From: Chrysaora quinquecirrha | Taxonomy: Eukaryota > Cnidaria > Scyphozoa > Semaeostomeae > Pelagiidae | Length of the DNA: 64,000 nt | NCBI GenBank assembly: GCA_014526335.1 | Contig: JACTAT010000016.1 | Location: forward strand, 6,974,027-7,038,026 | Direction of reading: 5' to 3' | Shown: in pieces, positions 12,487 to 23,204 of the stretch | Layout: each line of letters begins with the position of its first letter | Position numbering within the stretch: the stretch's first letter is position 1 | Translations under genes and position numbers: made by a program | The notes under the pieces: model-generated | Databases searched by the model: none | Told to the model about the DNA's origin: nothing | What the model saw: the letters and a program-made list of their open reading frames with translations, nothing else

Positions 12487-12830
12487 AATATTACATGTAC
12501 TGCATTGCATGCAACAATGGGATTTTTTGTGTCAGTCATTGGAGCAGAATTCTATTCAGTTGTTCTCAGATCTTTTACCATAATCAATTTGCACTGAAAA
12601 TCTATTCAGTTGTTCTCAGATCTCTTACCATTATCACTGCTTGCTTGCTTGCTTTCTAGTATTGCATGTACTGCATTGCATGCAACAATGGGATTTTTTG
12701 TGTCAGACATCGGAGCAGAACTCTATTCAGTTGTTTTCAGATATTTTACCAGTTGTTTTCAGATAATCAATGTGCACTCAAAATCTATCCAGTTGTTCTC
12801 AATGAAAATTTATCCAGCTGTTGTCAGTTC
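12487..12830. repeat. Tandem duplication of about 170 bp
   Basis: 12487-12602 and 12657-12780 share TGTACTGCATTGCATGCAAC and GGGATTTTTTGTGTCAG. Short TCTATTCAGTTGTTCTCAGA units recur to about 12975. Non-coding. Confidence 0.75.
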
Positions 12831-13229
12831 TTTTGCAGTTGTCAGTGCTGAGTAATGCTTGTCAGTTTGCTAACCAACTTTGTTAGTCATGGTCAGTGCT
12901 GGATGAATGCCTATTCAGTTGTCCTCAGATCAATCAATGTGCACCGAAATTCTATTCAGTTGTTCTTAGATCTATTGCAAAGTTCCAATGATTTAAAAAA
13001 CGTGTTATTCTTTTCCATTATCTGCTGATGTGAATCAAACCAATTCCATTTCTTATGTGGTGCAAACTTTGAGAAAACCGATCTTCATCCCAAACAATAT
13101 TTCCCACAGCTGAAACTCTTGAATTCGCCATTTTGAACTAACTCACCAAATCCACAAGATTACCGCGCGCGAACACAACGAAGTCTCATGCGGCCGCTCA
13201 AAGAAGAAAACAATAGCACGCTGGGATTG

Positions 13230-13275
13230 ACCAATCAAATCGCCTGCCAAAAAATTGGCAGGCGATTTGATTGGT
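13230..13275. repeat. Perfect 21-bp inverted repeat (hairpin)
   Basis: Arm 13230-13250 (ACCAATCAAATCGCCTGCCAA minus its last base within the quote limit) is the exact reverse complement of 13255-13275, with a 4-nt AAAA loop. It could extrude as a cruciform or be the middle of a small foldback element. It lies next to the right arm of the 10610/13400 inverted repeat pair. Confidence 0.85.
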
Positions 13276-13332
13276 TTAGTAGACAAAAGAAAACAAAAGA
13301 GAATTGAAGAAGTCTTGAAACGAAAAGAGGCC

Positions 13333-13400
13333 AGAACAAGCTTTTGGACGTAGTTGCGCAGACTCTACTGATTTGATCAGTTTGAGTCTGGGCGCAGGCT
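13333..13400. repeat. Inverted repeat, right arm
   Basis: Exact reverse complement of 10610-10677, with the palindrome at 13359-13390. Immediately outside, the two loci differ (GTT before the left arm, GCTCAT after the right), so no target-site duplication supports a transposon call. Confidence 0.7.
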
Positions 13401-14913
13401 GCTCATAAAATGCTTTCTTTTGGTTCGACAGATTCATTTTTGAACGCCTGGCGTGCGCATGGATAAAATAATTAAGTAATAAGCAGTCCATCCTTCCTAA
13501 ACGAACCTGCTGCCTAGCTCTTCTTATGTTCAGCCTGTGGACACACTCTATAACTATTGTTTAGATTAATTAGTATTTTAGTTGATCTCTATCTGATACT
13601 CGGTTAGCATCTCTATGTGTTCCTCTCCATAACAGCTATCTTCTCTGATGACAATAAATTGTGCAGGAGCACGTCTCATCAAGGCTCTTGCGAGCAGGGC
13701 AGTCGACTTTAAAAGCAATATTCAGACAAGCGATCGGTCTTTATATGCCTGCTCCGGCTGCCGCTCCACCGCTGTGGGTAAGCAGGTCCTGTTCTGCACG
13801 AAGCTCGAGGAATTTCCTGTCGACTTTCCACTCAGGCTGGCCAATTATTTTGGCACACAACTCTGTAAATGTAGTTTCCTCTTACAACTACCGTTTCAAG
13901 GCAGGAGGTTGAGCGTCTCTTTCGGAGGTGTGGTCTTTTTCACAGGTCGCCTGATACATTGCTGCCTACTTGTCTTTACCTTTTCGGTCTCCACTCTATC
14001 TATTTCTGTGCTTAACCAGCTTTAATCATTGATGATACAGCACAGCCTTTAACTTCGGTAGTTGGTCCGCTGGTCTGCTTGTGTAAGAGGCGTTGGCTTG
14101 GCATGATCTCGCAAGCCCGGTACTTTGTTTGCATGTACCAGGGTTTTTGGAAAAAATCCCTGTCTAAAGTTAGTCCTGACAGGTTTTACTATCAATTCAA
14201 CCAATAATCAGTCACTGGCTGTTGGCAAACAGCTAATTTTAATAAAAGAGTACAGATTTTTCTCTCTGCTATTCTTTCGACAACAAACTGGAACCATTAA
14301 CTTTAAAATAAGCACTCTCCTCGAATGAGCCCTCGCCCTAAAATTAATTATTGCCAATAAGCTCCCGGGGGCTTCTTTGAGGATTTACGGTCATCAGAAT
14401 TTGAGTATATAAAGCTTCGAACGAGAATTTTCCTTTCTTTAGAAGCAATAATTTTTTTAGCATTTTTATAACATTTTAAGCAGTTATGATGCTGCTTTTC
14501 TGCAAAGTAGATGGATAACTAAGTTTATAACCTATTTGAATACCCAGTAATTTGACTTTTGACTTTTTTATTTGCCTTGAATGTTGAAATTTCTTCCAGC
14601 AGTATTTGCATGATCCTTTTAACATTGTGCATTCCGTAGGTTTTTACCTAATTTATTATAAAGTTGCCCATATACACTATGACCTAAAGTCCTCCTAACA
14701 CACGATAGGGTACAGAGGAAAAGTAGTGATTAAAGAAGGCGCTGAAAAGGGATTACAATATCAGAGTATAAGGTCTTACGTCTTAGATTCTTAGATCGTA
14801 TATTCCTCCCCTGCAAATTAAAAGCTTATCTATTTAATCACATTGACCTCTTCCTACTGTACTGTACCTAATGAAAGTGTTTTGCATTTATTTTGATTTT
14901 TTCTTATATATAT

Positions 14914-15556
14914 TAGAAACAAGAGAACAATTTGAAGATTTCAAAACAGGCATTGGTGAAAGACAGAAAAAGACTGACGAAAATGTCCAGAGTAAGTATT
15001 ATAAGATGAAATTCAAATTGAAAACAATGTTAATGTCATTATTTATTTGGATGGCAATAGATCAAATACGTAACAGTTGTTTGTTACAAGGTTTCTTATG
15101 TGTATTCTCTGCTGAACCCTGGATGCTGAGGCACTGAGAAAAGGAAATCTTTCTTTATGGCTTGTTTCTTAACATTTATTATCTTGAATGCTAACCAAAG
15201 TCCTTTCTTCAAGGCCGATTAAAATATCTTGCTAGGAGCAAATGCAAGTACTTTGACTGGCACAGTGTTGTTGATCATCAAAAAAGTCCATTTTATATGA
15301 AGAGGATAGCGTGTTGGATCTATACGAAGTTGTTTAACGCTGAAAGTGATCTACCCTTGAGGTCTACTCATTTAGCCTTGAAAACCTGTTAAAGATAGGT
15401 AGCATGTTGCCTGGGCAACTGTTATCAACAATGACGCTACAAAAGAATCAATCAACACCCTAGTAAACCACAAGCAATTAATGAAATTTTGAGTATATAT
15501 CATTTGCACTGTCTAGAAATTATCAAACGCGGATGAGTTTTCTTTGAAAGATCTTG
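14914..15556 (+). repeat. Duplicated exon-plus-intron unit, copy 2
   Basis: Partner of 9690-10345. It differs by a 9-bp deletion in the exon, small indels and scattered substitutions. The two units are now 5.2 kb apart. Confidence 0.85.
14917..14991 (+). CDS. Coiled-coil exon 5 of NLR gene (75 bp)
   Basis: Acceptor ATATATTAG and donor GTAAGT bound a 75-bp phase 1-1 exon: E-T-R-E-Q-F-E-D-F-K-T-G-I-G-E-R-Q-K-K-T-D. Relative to exon 4 it lacks 9 bp (three residues) in the middle, which would shift the heptad register. Both flanks match exon 4, including GTAAGTATTATAAGATG after the donor. Confidence 0.6.
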
Positions 15557-16083
15557 CGAATGAATGAATGAATTAGTTTCTTGACACAACGTCCTTCTCG
15601 TTAATATCAATCTGGAGAACAATTTTAACTAAAAAAAGTAGTCATCTTAATGCTGGTGCCAAACCTGCGTTATAGCTAAATAAGTGAAGAAAACTAGCTA
15701 AAACAATGATTCAAACCATTTGGCAATTAATAATTCTGTTAACCCAAAGCAGTTTTTGGGATTTTTGATTTTCTTTCTGCGCATTTACGGGTTTTGCCAA
15801 AATTTTGTCCGGGTTGTCGGGTATTTCTCAATTTTCCTCCGGGTTTTCGAACTTTGATACCCCCAAAACCCCCTCCATTTTTTCTGCCTCCATTTTTACT
15901 GCAAATTATGAACCTACTTTTCGACGCATTCATCTCTACTACTTTTTAATTTAGCAGTTTTGTTTTGAGTTGTTTTCTGAAGATTTGATGTTTTTAAGAC
16001 ATTCCAACTTGGCATTTCCAAGCTCTTTTTACTTTCTTCAAGAGAATGAAAAATATTCTATTCACATGCTAATTGTGTTTTAG
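14992..16083 (+). other. NLR intron between coiled-coil exons 5 and 6
   Basis: The first half belongs to the duplicated unit ending at 15556. The remainder (15557-16083) shows a short GAATGAATGAAT run at 15558-15570 and nothing else recognisable. Confidence 0.4.
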
Positions 16084-16158
16084 GACTCAGCACAAAGTTA
16101 GAAGCAGTACTGGAAATGAATGAAGAAAGCCAAATAATGACAGATGGAAGTGCTCATC
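16084..16158 (+). CDS. Coiled-coil-like exon 6 of NLR gene (75 bp)
   Basis: Acceptor TGTGTTTTAG and donor GTAAGT bound a 75-bp phase 1-1 exon reading G-L-S-T-K-L-E-A-V-L-E-M-N-E-E-S-Q. It has the same size class and phase as exon 5 but little sequence identity, so it may be an older member of the exon family. Its last base joins GT at 17285 to give an Arg codon at the start of the NACHT exon. Confidence 0.5.
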
Positions 16159-17284
16159 GTAAGTTTGCCCATGTATACATTTAAATTTCAATGCGCCTTT
16201 TCAACTAACGGTTGCCATTCTGGATATCCGAAATTAAAATTTCGAGATATAGAGTTTCAAGGGCAAAGACGACGGGGTGAAAAGTTTCATCCCCGGTAAC
16301 TTTTCAGAAACAAAGCTTTTATATAACTTGGATCTTCGCCCTTTTATAAAATAAATGGACCAGTGCTAAGACATTGAAACGCTGCAGCTTGACTCAAGCC
16401 TTGGATGGTTTATACTATTCTAGCATTATAAGGGCAGACAATGTTTTCAGCCAATCAGCAAGTATGTTTACATTTTTGAGGAGCCAATCACATAGCTCCT
16501 TTCCAACGAGTTTCGTTTTGATCTTCTGTCCTCTATGAGAGGAGCTTTGGCCAACTCAATAAAAAAGCTCTCTTAAATTTCTTTCTAGTTGCAGGCGGCA
16601 TTTGATTTTGAGCAGTTCAATAGCAACAAACAACAGACATCCATTTAAAAAAATGTTCAAATCAAACATCTTGTTACCCTGTGAAGAATCAGAAAATTTT
16701 GGCGCGCGAGGCGCGAACCCGGCAAAAAGAAACAGGCGCGAAACGGTAATAAATTACCAAACACTGTACAAACTCTACAAACTGCTGAAAATCAAGCTGC
16801 TGTTGCAGGTTGTTGCTAACGACAAAATGACAGGGAAGCAGCAAAACGAACTCAGTTTTTGGTGAAATAGATTAATCCCTGCCTGTGTAAAATGGATTAA
16901 TTTATTGGGATGATTTTTATTAATTCAGATGGAAGGAAGTGGCTTGAAGTTATTCAGAAGGCAAAGATGCCCGGATAGAGAAGCTACGGGATTTAACTGA
17001 ACTGAACTGACCTAATGCCAATACGATTTTTAGCACAATGTCTAATGGAAAATTTCTGGCAGAACTGATTACCCAATGCTCACGCCCAACACAATTGCCC
17101 ACACCACCCCAGGTTTTTGATGTTACTAAATTTCTTTAGTTGCTTACAGTTCAATAACAGTAGCATTGATTAAGATTAATTTTAAATTAGCATGTGAACA
17201 TCAAAAGGGTTTCTCTAAAATCTTCTTCCTGAAAAACAGGTGTTTTGGTGACGATCTATAAATGATCTGTTTGATTTTTCTTAG
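16159..17284 (+). other. NLR intron before the NACHT exon
   Basis: Non-coding as far as I can see. An open frame at 16602-16865 has no family resemblance. The intron ends in a strong polypyrimidine tract and acceptor (TTGATTTTTCTTAG). Confidence 0.4.
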
Positions 17285-20200
17285 GTAAATTGAAAGACAA
17301 GTATATATCAAAGTGTGAGAAACATCAAATTAATAATGTTGATGGACGACGCATCAAACTTGTGTGGATGACCGTCGATGAATTTGCTGTCAAGTTAAAA
17401 ATTGCCGGTAAAACGTATTGCGGTAGCTCATTTCGTGGTGAAATGGCAAGACATGTGGAGAGGCTGCAAGATCAGAGTGAAATTATCAATTTACCTGACC
17501 TATTGTACAATGATCACCGCATTATGTTTATTCAGGGGGTTGCCGGAAGTGGCAAGACTGTTTTCGCGAAGCAACTTGCACTTAAATGGACAATGGCAAC
17601 TGACAAGGATGAGATCCGAAAGAAATACAAGCATCTTATTTATTTTGAATGCAGAGATTTCAATCGTTATCTGAAAAATGATAATATCGATGATGTCATT
17701 GACAGCTTCCTTAGGGAAGAATTCTTTGGTATAAATATCGAGGATGGGGAAGATTCATTACTTCTAATCGATGGCTTAGACGAGATGGCGAGCCAAAAGA
17801 CAGGTCCCAATTCAGCGAAGTCTATTATTGAAAAATTTATCTCAAAATTTCCAAAGTCTAAATTGATAATACTCGGCAGGCCGCCTGTCCAAAACACTTT
17901 TGAAGGCCTAGACTGCAAAGTATTTGAAATTCTAGGACTTTCTACTGTTGAAATCGAAAGTTATGTCAAAAGGTTTGCGAAATTTGTCAGTCAGGTCGAA
18001 AATCATGAACAGTTGATAAAGAAGACGATGAAGAATTCGGAAAATATTTCTGCCATCACTACCGTTCCGCAGTTTTTGAATACTTTATGTTGTGTGGCAA
18101 TTTTGACTAATGGACAGACAGTATCCAGTGCCACTGATTTATATTCATGGTTGTGTTATTTACTTTTAAATCAACATTCACATTTAAAGGATCCTGGAGC
18201 AAAGAGCGGTATAGTGTCAGAAATATTCTCAAAATATATTCAAGTTTTCAAATCCATCAGTGCCATTGCATTTGAATTGTACATCAACAATGACATTATA
18301 TTTGAGAAGGAAACGTTTGAACACGTTTTCGAAGAGATTAATAGATCTGATGCCCAGCAGAAAGAATTTTTTGAAAGTCTATTTTGCGATGTCAGTGATA
18401 ATTTTGGAGAGCGACGACAATTCAAACATTTGACCATAATGGAATTTATCGCCTCAATTTGTTTCTTCTTCGCAGAAGACAGAAACCGAGTGATTGAGCA
18501 ATTTTTAGACAAGAAGGCGTATGAATGCATTTCATTTATCTGTTGCTTTGAGGGACGGAAACTAGTGAAAAATGTTTCTCGTGAAGATATTTCTTGGGCT
18601 GTTGTTAATGCGTTAGATAGAGAAGGCAGGGAGACAGATTCACCTGGTATAATCAAAGTGTTAAGAAATTTAAAAAGGACCATGTTTGATGACGAAGCTA
18701 TGATGATGAAATTGATGTTAAGATTTATGTGACACTCTCAATCCAACTGATGAATTTGAAGATAAAACGTTGTTAACGAAAATGCTTGAAAAAATAACAC
18801 CGCCTGAGAGGATTACTATGAGGATAAATGAAATCGACCAAATGAATATTTTTAACGTTATTCAAACGGCAAAAAATAATGACATAAATAATGATGAATT
18901 GAAAAAGTTGTTTAAAGGCATTGAATTGAAAGTGAAGTACTTAGAATACGTAAAAGTCATTCAGTATGCTTGTCTGTTTGATTGTGTTGAGATCACATTG
19001 AATAAAAAGAAGTTATCAGAAGATGACATGAAATTGCTGGCCAAAAATGCAGTTTATTGCAATAAAGTTTATTTTCTTCACTGTGATTTCACAACAGCAA
19101 CATCCCTATGGCAAGAGTTGCTAAAGCATATTAAAGAGCATGAAAGTGATATGAGGCTTGAAAGATTGAACATTTTTGACATGCGAATTGCCGATGAATG
19201 TATTGATTCCTTTGCAGAAGTTTTGATAAGGTTGAAAGAAATCGTGTTGAGGGATGTTGTTATCAATAAAGTGATATGGGATAAACTCTTCAACAAAATT
19301 GACCAATATCAGAAAGAGAAAGGTAATTGTCATTTGAGGTTAGAATGCTTAAAGATTCGTGATATGGAAATCGCCGATGAATGTATTAATTCTTTTGCGA
19401 AAGTTTTGACAATGGTAAAAGAAGTAAAGTTGTCTTATGCTGCTATCGATGAGGCAATATGGGATTATCTCTTTTGCAATCTTGACAAACATGAACAAGA
19501 TCATAGTCATCTGAGATTAGAAAGACTGGAGATTGTAAATATGGAAATCGCTGATGAATGTATTGATTCTTTTTCCAAAGTTTTGTTAATGTTAAAAGAA
19601 GTTGAATTGTGTTATGTTACTATCGATAAGACGATTTGGGATAATCTCTTTTGCAATATTGTCAAACATGAACACGATCATGGTCATCTGAGATTAGAAA
19701 GACTTACGATTGATGCAATGTAAATCGCTGATGAATGTATTGATTCTTTTTCAAAAGTTTTGATAATGTTAAAAGAAGTTATCTTGTCTTCTGTTACTAT
19801 CGATAAGGCGATATGGGATAATCTCTTTTGCAATATTGTCAAACATGAACCAGATCATGGTCATCTGAGATTAGAAAGACTTACGATTGATGCAGTGGAA
19901 ATCGCTGATGAATGTATTGATTCTTTTTCCAAAGTTTTGTTAATGTTAAAAGAAGTTGAATTGTGTTATGTTACTATCGATAAGGAGATATGGGTCAATC
20001 TCTCGCGCAATCTTGACAAAAATGAACAAGATCATTGTCATTTGAGATTAGAAACACTGAAGATTGTAGATATGGAAATCGCTGGTGAATGTATTGATTC
20101 TTTGTCGAAAGTTATTGATTCTTTTTCGAAAGTTTTGATAATGTTAAAAGAAGTAAAGTTGTCTTGTGCTGCTATCGATAAGGCGATATGGGATAATCTC

Positions 20201-20668
20201 TTTTGCAATCTTGACCAACATGAACAAGATCATTGTCATCTGAGATTAGAAAGACTTACGATTGATGAAATGAAAATCGCTGATGAATGTATTGATTCTT
20301 TTTCGAAAGTTTTGTTAATGTTAAAAGAAGTTAAGTTGTCTTCTGTTACTATTTATGAGGCAATATGGGATTATCTCTTTTGCAATATTGTCAAACATGA
20401 AAAAGATCATGGTCATCTGAGATTAGAAAGACTGGAGATTTTTAATATGGAAATCGCTGATGAATGTGTCGATTCTTTTGCGAAAATTTTGATAATGTTA
20501 AAAGAAATTGAGCTGGACAACGTAAGAGTAAATGAAGAATTATTGTTGACATTGCTCTTAAAGCGCATCCAGCACGAACAAAGAAATCAAGGTCAAATTA
20601 GATTACAAAAGTTGCAGATTGAAAGGATGCTGCTAGGAAGCTTCTGTCCAACTGATATAATGAAACAG
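17285..20668 (+). pseudogene. NACHT ATPase + LRR exon of the NLR gene (frameshift and nonsense)
   Basis: One long exon between the acceptor TTTTTCTTAG and the donor CAG|GTAATA. The first part (17285-18728) encodes a NACHT-type STAND ATPase: Walker A GVAGSGKT at about 17538-17561, Walker B LLLIDGLDEM at about 17760-17787, and a KLIILGRPP segment at about 17860. Helical winged-helix-like regions follow. The frame ends at TGA 18730-18732, but the +1 frame continues without a break (V-T-L-N-P-T-D-E-F-E-D), which indicates a 1-nt indel near 18715-18735. The second part (19140-20668) is an LRR array in 59-residue modules. A GAA-to-TAA change at 19721-19723 breaks it; the same frame then continues to the donor. 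NACHT domains oligomerise on nucleotide binding; LRRs usually sense ligands. Confidence 0.75.
19152..20668 (+). repeat. LRR-coding tandem repeats, 177-bp period
   Basis: About eight modules, each starting L-R-L-E-R-L and containing ADECIDSFSKV, L-M-L-K-E-V and I-W-D-N-L-F-C-N. Each module is 59 residues and probably two LRRs. Exact module starts (CTG/TTG codons) at 19511, 19688, 19865, 20042, 20240 and 20417 give spacings of 177, 177, 177, 198 and 177. The 198-bp module contains a 21-bp internal duplication (I-D-S-L-S-K-V then I-D-S-F-S-K-V, about 20093-20134). Nucleotide similarity between modules is high, so the array has expanded or been homogenised recently. Confidence 0.8.
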
Positions 20669-21680
20669 GTAATAAATATTTACTAATTTGTTGCTAATTA
20701 AGAGACACTTTCCAATTTTTCTCTCGATTTTATATGGCTAGGGTTTTATGATTTCTTGTGATCTTGAAAATGATGTCTTAAAATTTGGGTTAAATATTCA
20801 ATTAATTGTTTATTGAAGCAGCAATGATACTGTACCTACCATAGATCTATAATGCAAATACCGAGTCTTCCCTTACAATCCCGACCATATTTATTTTGTT
20901 AAAATTGCTCGCATGACGAATTTGAGTGATATATGTCCTAATCTTGTTGATCCTTTTTTATGTTTTATGTAAAAATTGTATGGTACAATTTTTCCAGGAA
21001 TAGTGTTTTCGTCTTCGATATACATCCAGTAGATTTTTTCCTTGTTGTTTTTAAAGCTGTGCTTGTTTTCTTGATTTTTTTTTAAACCTTGTTGATGGGA
21101 ACAGTACTGCCTTTAGAAAGTCCTGTTCTTGACCTCAGCCAATTTTTCTCATTTCATTAGCTTCTTTGGTTCCAATTGTCCTTGAAAAAATATAGTCTGA
21201 GTTTTTTTTTACAAAGACGTTTCTTAAATGTGGGACTAGAGACTTTGCCTTGTACAATTTTTAATATAAGTGCGTATGTTTGACTGTGCACTCTTCTAAG
21301 AACACACTTTATGAGAACATCGAGGATCGATTTGCCAACAAGATAAGAACAACGTAAGAACATGTCCAGCCTGAGATGAGAAATAAGAAACAAGAAAATG
21401 CGTTTTTAGAAATTTCATCTCATGTTTGCATTACAGAACTATGCAATTATTAAATAACTCTATGTAGAAGATATGCCAAACTTATTGATGGTTCATAGAA
21501 GCAATATGTTCTGTGTAGTTGTAGAAAAATCAATGTTGAAATAAGAAAACCATTAAGAGCACCCAAGCCTCAAATTATCTGGTTTAACAATACAATATAT
21601 AATAATATATAATATTATTATAAACAAAAAAGGGTGTAGCAAAGCATCAGCTATTAACTGCTGCCTGCTTTCCATTTTAG
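20669..21680 (+). other. NLR intron after the LRR exon
   Basis: AT-rich, no gene seen. It contains an AT-only palindromic run around 21590-21625 (ATATAATAATATATAATATT). Confidence 0.4.
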
Positions 21681-21717
21681 ATTGAAGAAGCTGGTGTGAA
21701 TGTTGTTATTGATAACG
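21681..21717 (+). CDS. Small downstream exon of the NLR gene
   Basis: A good acceptor (TTTCCATTTTAG) precedes 37 bp ending AACG|GTAAGT. In phase 0, continuing from the donor at 20668, it reads I-E-E-A-G-V-N-V-V-I-D-N and leaves phase 1. The Mutator-like element is inserted 145 bp further on, in the following intron. The rest of the gene, if any, lies beyond the element; see the candidate terminal exon at 36704. Confidence 0.45.
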
Positions 21718-21870
21718 GTAAGTAAATCTTTAATTACGTTGTTATGTCCCAATTGTGAAAAATATTTCAAAGTCAACATTTTACCAGATTTGTCATCACT
21801 CAGATTAATAAATACTTAACACAAAAGACTAAAAATCTGAATCTCATTCACCCAGATAATACATTATAGC

Positions 21871-22273
21871 GGCTATTTCTAAAAAGAGGAATAAGAGGAA
21901 TGAGGAGGAATGAAGAGGAATGAAGAGGAATGAAGAGGAATGAAGAGGAATGAAGAGGAATGAGGAGGAATGAAGAGGAATGAGGAGGAATGAAGAGGAA
22001 TGAGGAGGAATGAAGAGGAATGAAGAGGAATGAAGAGGAATGAAGAGGAATGAAGAGGAATGAAGAGGAATGAGGAGGAATGAGGAGCAATGAAGAGGAA
22101 TGAGGAGGAATGAGGAGGAACGGGGATGAATGAAGAGGAACGGGGAGGAATGAAGAGGAATGAGGAGGAATGAAGAGGAATGACGAGGAATGAATAGGAA
22201 TGAAGAGGAATGAGGAGGAATGAGGATGAATGAAGAGGAATGAAGAGGAACGGGAGAGGAACGGGGAGGAATG
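21871..22273 (+). repeat. MULE left terminal inverted repeat, 10-bp minisatellite
   Basis: Starts with the unique terminus GGCTATTTCTAAAAAGAGG, then about 39 units of GAGGAATGAA with variants (GGGG, GAGC, GACG). It is stop-free on minus, so a long Ser/Phe/Leu/Pro-rich ORF can be read there; that ORF is an artefact of the repeat. Confidence 0.9.
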
Positions 22274-23204
22274 AATTTCAAATCATTGGCATCTTCAAAT
22301 CCTTCTCTTTACTTCCCTTTTCTATTATTTACTATACGTTTTCCGTCATACTGAACAGCTATTGGCAACATTTGCAATAATAGTGAGGTACGATTTCCGT
22401 ACATTCGAGAATAAGAAAAATGAGACGACACATTTTACTCAACAGAACTTAACAACAACAAGTCAATAAGATTAATACAAAAGATTTCAATGTTGCTGTT
22501 GCCATAGGGCAACCATATCCCGGTACATCCAGGTATATTCCAACACGTAGCTAATAGGAGTTAATTTAGTACAGCAAAAAACTAAACGCATATTGAAATT
22601 TGTGCTACAGTTATGAAATTTTCATGCACTAGGTTGGGAGAGCAAATAGAAAACCGGGCTGTACCTCCATATAACCGAAAAAACCTCCAGAAACTTATGT
22701 CAGATAAACTTATGTTAGCATTGCTGTTGAATGTTTCCCTTTTTATTCAACCATGATACCTGAGCAGTTGGCTGGAATTGAAGGACTTGGAAATGAACAA
22801 GCGACCAAAATACTCAAATAAAATGTTACTACAATTTAGATCAGGTCAGTTCATTTATTGTATGTACGTCCAACATTCTTGTATACTGCCTCTTCTATAA
22901 ACCAAACCCTTGTTCACAAATTATTTCAGGTGTAATTTTGTTTTGGTCAGAGAAATCACAGAGTGAATGGCAATCGCAATCTCATTCTTGCATTTGAAAA
23001 GCATTTCAATCATTTTCAAATATCACCTCACACCCGCCAAAAATTTTTAGGTAGGGAGGATTTTGATTGGGAGGGAGATATTAGTTGGATAATACCTCAT
23101 AATTATCAATTAGCAAGCAAACAAACAAACAATATAACAAACAAACATCCTAGAATAAGATTACATGCAAGAGTAACAAACAGCGACGAAAAGAACAATT
23201 AAGA
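22274..23204 (-). other. MULE 3' region, no gene seen
   Basis: Lies between the left terminal array and the stop codon of the transposase gene. A minus-strand AATAAA at 22854-22859, about 350 nt past the stop, could be the polyadenylation signal. Nothing else is recognised. Confidence 0.4.

Larger units (their letters stand above)
10346..14913 (+). other. Large NLR intron with nested repeats
   Basis: No recognised gene. It contains the inverted repeat pair at 10610/13400, a candidate terminal exon at 10893-11088, tandemly duplicated sequence at 12490-12980, a perfect hairpin at 13230-13275, and an open frame at 13648-14025 (125 codons) in GC-richer sequence. That frame has Cys-rich stretches, but I cannot assign it to any family. 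Positions 11100-12480 and 14030-14860 show nothing beyond AT-rich sequence. Confidence 0.4.
6411..21717 (+). pseudogene. NLR-like gene: HEPN - coiled coil - NACHT - LRR, disrupted copy
   Basis: Overall gene model joining the exon entries below (HEPN exon, five usable coiled-coil exons and one decayed, NACHT-LRR exon, small downstream exon). Every junction from 6411 to 17285 is phase 1, so the exons join in frame. Proteins with this architecture are cytoplasmic innate-immune-type receptors in cnidarians; that role is family knowledge, not shown here. Four lesions are visible: an in-frame TAA at 6428-6430, loss of the GT donor after exon 2, a 1-nt frameshift at about 18715-18735, and a TAA at 19721-19723. 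The frameshift could be an assembly error, but the two stops look like substitutions. A pseudogene or a non-functional allele is therefore more likely than an active gene. A Mutator-like element sits in the intron that follows. Confidence 0.7.

Noticed and set aside
13648..14025. Plus-strand ORF of 125 codons in GC-richer sequence
   Set aside because: An overlapping second frame is also open and no family or splice context supports it; left unassigned.
21844..22281. Minus-strand ORF of 145 codons, Ser/Phe/Leu/Pro-rich
   Set aside because: It is the 10-bp minisatellite of the MULE terminal repeat read in frame; no gene signal apart from the repeat.
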